Assembly (NCBI GenBank): GCA_003450555.1
Contig: DMFQ01000472.1
Span: 7,007 to 13,598 of the forward strand
Direction: 5' to 3'
DNA: 6,592 bases
DNA from: Ktedonobacter sp.
GTDB taxonomy: Bacteria; Chloroflexota; Ktedonobacteria; Ktedonobacterales; Ktedonobacteraceae
The notes beneath the pieces were generated by a model. It was given only the letters and a program-made list of their open reading frames with translations, did not search any database and had not been told where the DNA came from. The translations under genes were made by a program, and so were the position numbers. Shown here in pieces: positions 6,028-6,592 of this stretch; the stretch's first letter is position 1; each line of letters starts with the position of its first letter.

Positions 6028-6122
6028 AAACTTCAGAAGGATTACTCCACATGGCTTGCCGAAATTACTTTACAAAACGTTTCATGCAAGTTCTGCTGAA
6101 GTTGTGGTACAGTCAGAAGTTT
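6028..6122 (+). repeat. Mutually exclusive complementary segments in the carbonic anhydrase leader
   Basis: AAACTTCAG at 6028-6036 can pair with CTGAAGTT at 6096-6103 (8 bp) or, through its first seven bases, with GAAGTTT at 6116-6122. Nearby, CAAGTTCT occurs twice (6087-6094 and 6135-6142). This could form alternative leader RNA folds or could be chance in AT-rich sequence. No T-run follows either pairing, so it is not a standard attenuator. Confidence 0.2.
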
Positions 6123-6161
6123 ACCCAATTATGACAAGTTCTATCTAAAAGGAGAAACCTA

Positions 6162-6592
6162 ATGGCAGTAGTTCAGGAATTTCTTAAGGCAAACGACACG
6201 TACGCTTCAACGTTTCATAAAGGCAACCTCGCGATGCCGCCAGCCAGGCATGTTGCAGTACTCGTCTGCATGGACGCACGTATCGATCCCGCACGCGCAC
6301 TTGGTTTGGAGGAAGGAGACGCTCACGTCATCCGCAATGCAGGAGGGAGAGCAGCCGACGCTCTGCGCTCACTTGTCATTTCAGAGCAGCTACTCGGTAC
6401 GACCGAGATCGTAGTCATCCATCATACTGATTGCGGCATGCTCACATTCAGCAATGAGGATCTGCACAGCAAGGTCAAACAAGAATTACATGCGGATGCT
6501 GACCACATCGACTTTCTTCCCTTTAAGGACGTTGAGCAATCTGTTCGCGACGACGTGACCCTACTTAGAAATTCACCTCTTATCCCACAGAG
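6162..6592 (+). CDS. Beta-class carbonic anhydrase (Rv1284-like), 3' end cut by the window edge
   Basis: The enzyme interconverts CO2 and bicarbonate in the cytoplasm using one zinc. Residues 1-143 are present. The start is the ATG at 6162, 7 nt after AAGGAG (6149-6154). Zinc ligands are Cys36 in VCMDAR, His88 and Cys91 in HHTDCGM, with the Asp38-Arg40 dyad in CMDAR and VIRNAGG at 56-62. The sequence follows the small mycobacterial Rv1284 type (about 163 residues) rather than the longer plant or E. coli forms, so about 20 residues are missing beyond the edge. Relatives in this branch of the beta class include carbonyl sulfide and carbon disulfide hydrolases. The motifs alone do not exclude those, but carbonic anhydrase is the default call. 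It is transcribed away from the cupin-dehydrogenase unit and no functional link to it is visible. Confidence 0.94.
   Translation, partial: MAVVQEFLKANDTYASTFHKGNLAMPPARHVAVLVCMDARIDPARALGLEEGDAHVIRNAGGRAADALRSLVISEQLLGTTEIVVIHHTDCGMLTFSNEDLHSKVKQELHADADHIDFLPFKDVEQSVRDDVTLLRNSPLIPQ

Larger units (their letters stand above)
5830..6161. other. Divergent intergenic region between the cupin and carbonic anhydrase
   Basis: These 332 bp are AT-rich and contain no supportable gene. On the minus side are the cupin AGGAG and a TATAAT box. On the plus side, a leader of more than 100 bp before the carbonic anhydrase holds short complementary segments, listed separately. A second TATAAT at 5964-5969 (plus) has no matching -35. 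I see no tRNA, terminator or repeat array. Confidence 0.7.

Noticed and set aside
1..6592. A new defence or biosynthetic system spanning several genes
   Set aside because: Strands alternate, most genes have separate signals, and the families are ordinary metabolic or housekeeping types. Only the cupin-dehydrogenase pair is clearly linked.

Overview
The window is bacterial chromosomal DNA of roughly balanced base composition, with tightly packed genes, strong AGGAG-type ribosome binding sites and occasional TTG starts. Gene content is mostly housekeeping or peripheral metabolism: a lipid (diacylglycerol-type) kinase, a short animal-type transketolase, a polynucleotide-kinase-like P-loop protein, a zinc-dependent alcohol dehydrogenase paired with a cupin, and a mycobacterial-type beta-carbonic anhydrase. 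This mixture, plus a five-helix membrane protein I do not recognise, would fit a soil Chloroflexota such as a member of the Ktedonobacteria. That assignment is an inference from protein style only and is held at about even odds.

Layout. Positions 1-1594 (minus strand) hold the start and most of a YegS/DgkB-type lipid kinase, cut by the left edge. Upstream of it is a 199-residue membrane protein that begins with TTG. A 22-bp perfect hairpin (1687-1741) separates these from a complete 622-residue transketolase (1753-3621, minus) with a good sigma-70-like promoter at 3683-3711. A 332-bp divergent spacer (3622-3953) carries small direct and inverted repeats. It leads to a PNKP-like kinase on the plus strand (3954-4508). 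The last 95 bp of that gene run antisense through the end of a zinc dehydrogenase gene (4414-5439, minus). The dehydrogenase is the second gene of a two-gene unit: a small cupin (5449-5829, minus) lies directly upstream, and the cupin stop codon lies inside the dehydrogenase ribosome binding site. A second 332-bp divergent spacer (5830-6161) separates this unit from a beta-carbonic anhydrase (6162 to the right edge, plus).

How the genes work together. The only pair with strong evidence of joint expression is cupin plus dehydrogenase. This looks like a small oxidation module for a polyol or sugar-like substrate, but the substrate cannot be read from the sequence. The transketolase stands alone between its own promoter and terminator. 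The other genes look like independent units. I found no CRISPR array, tRNA, rRNA, transposase, phage gene or defence cassette, and nothing that convincingly amounts to a new multi-gene system. The most unusual items are the antisense tail-to-tail overlap of the kinase and dehydrogenase, the close match of the kinase to the kinase domain of animal PNKP, the animal-type transketolase, and the lipid kinase with altered motifs and a lysine-rich insert.
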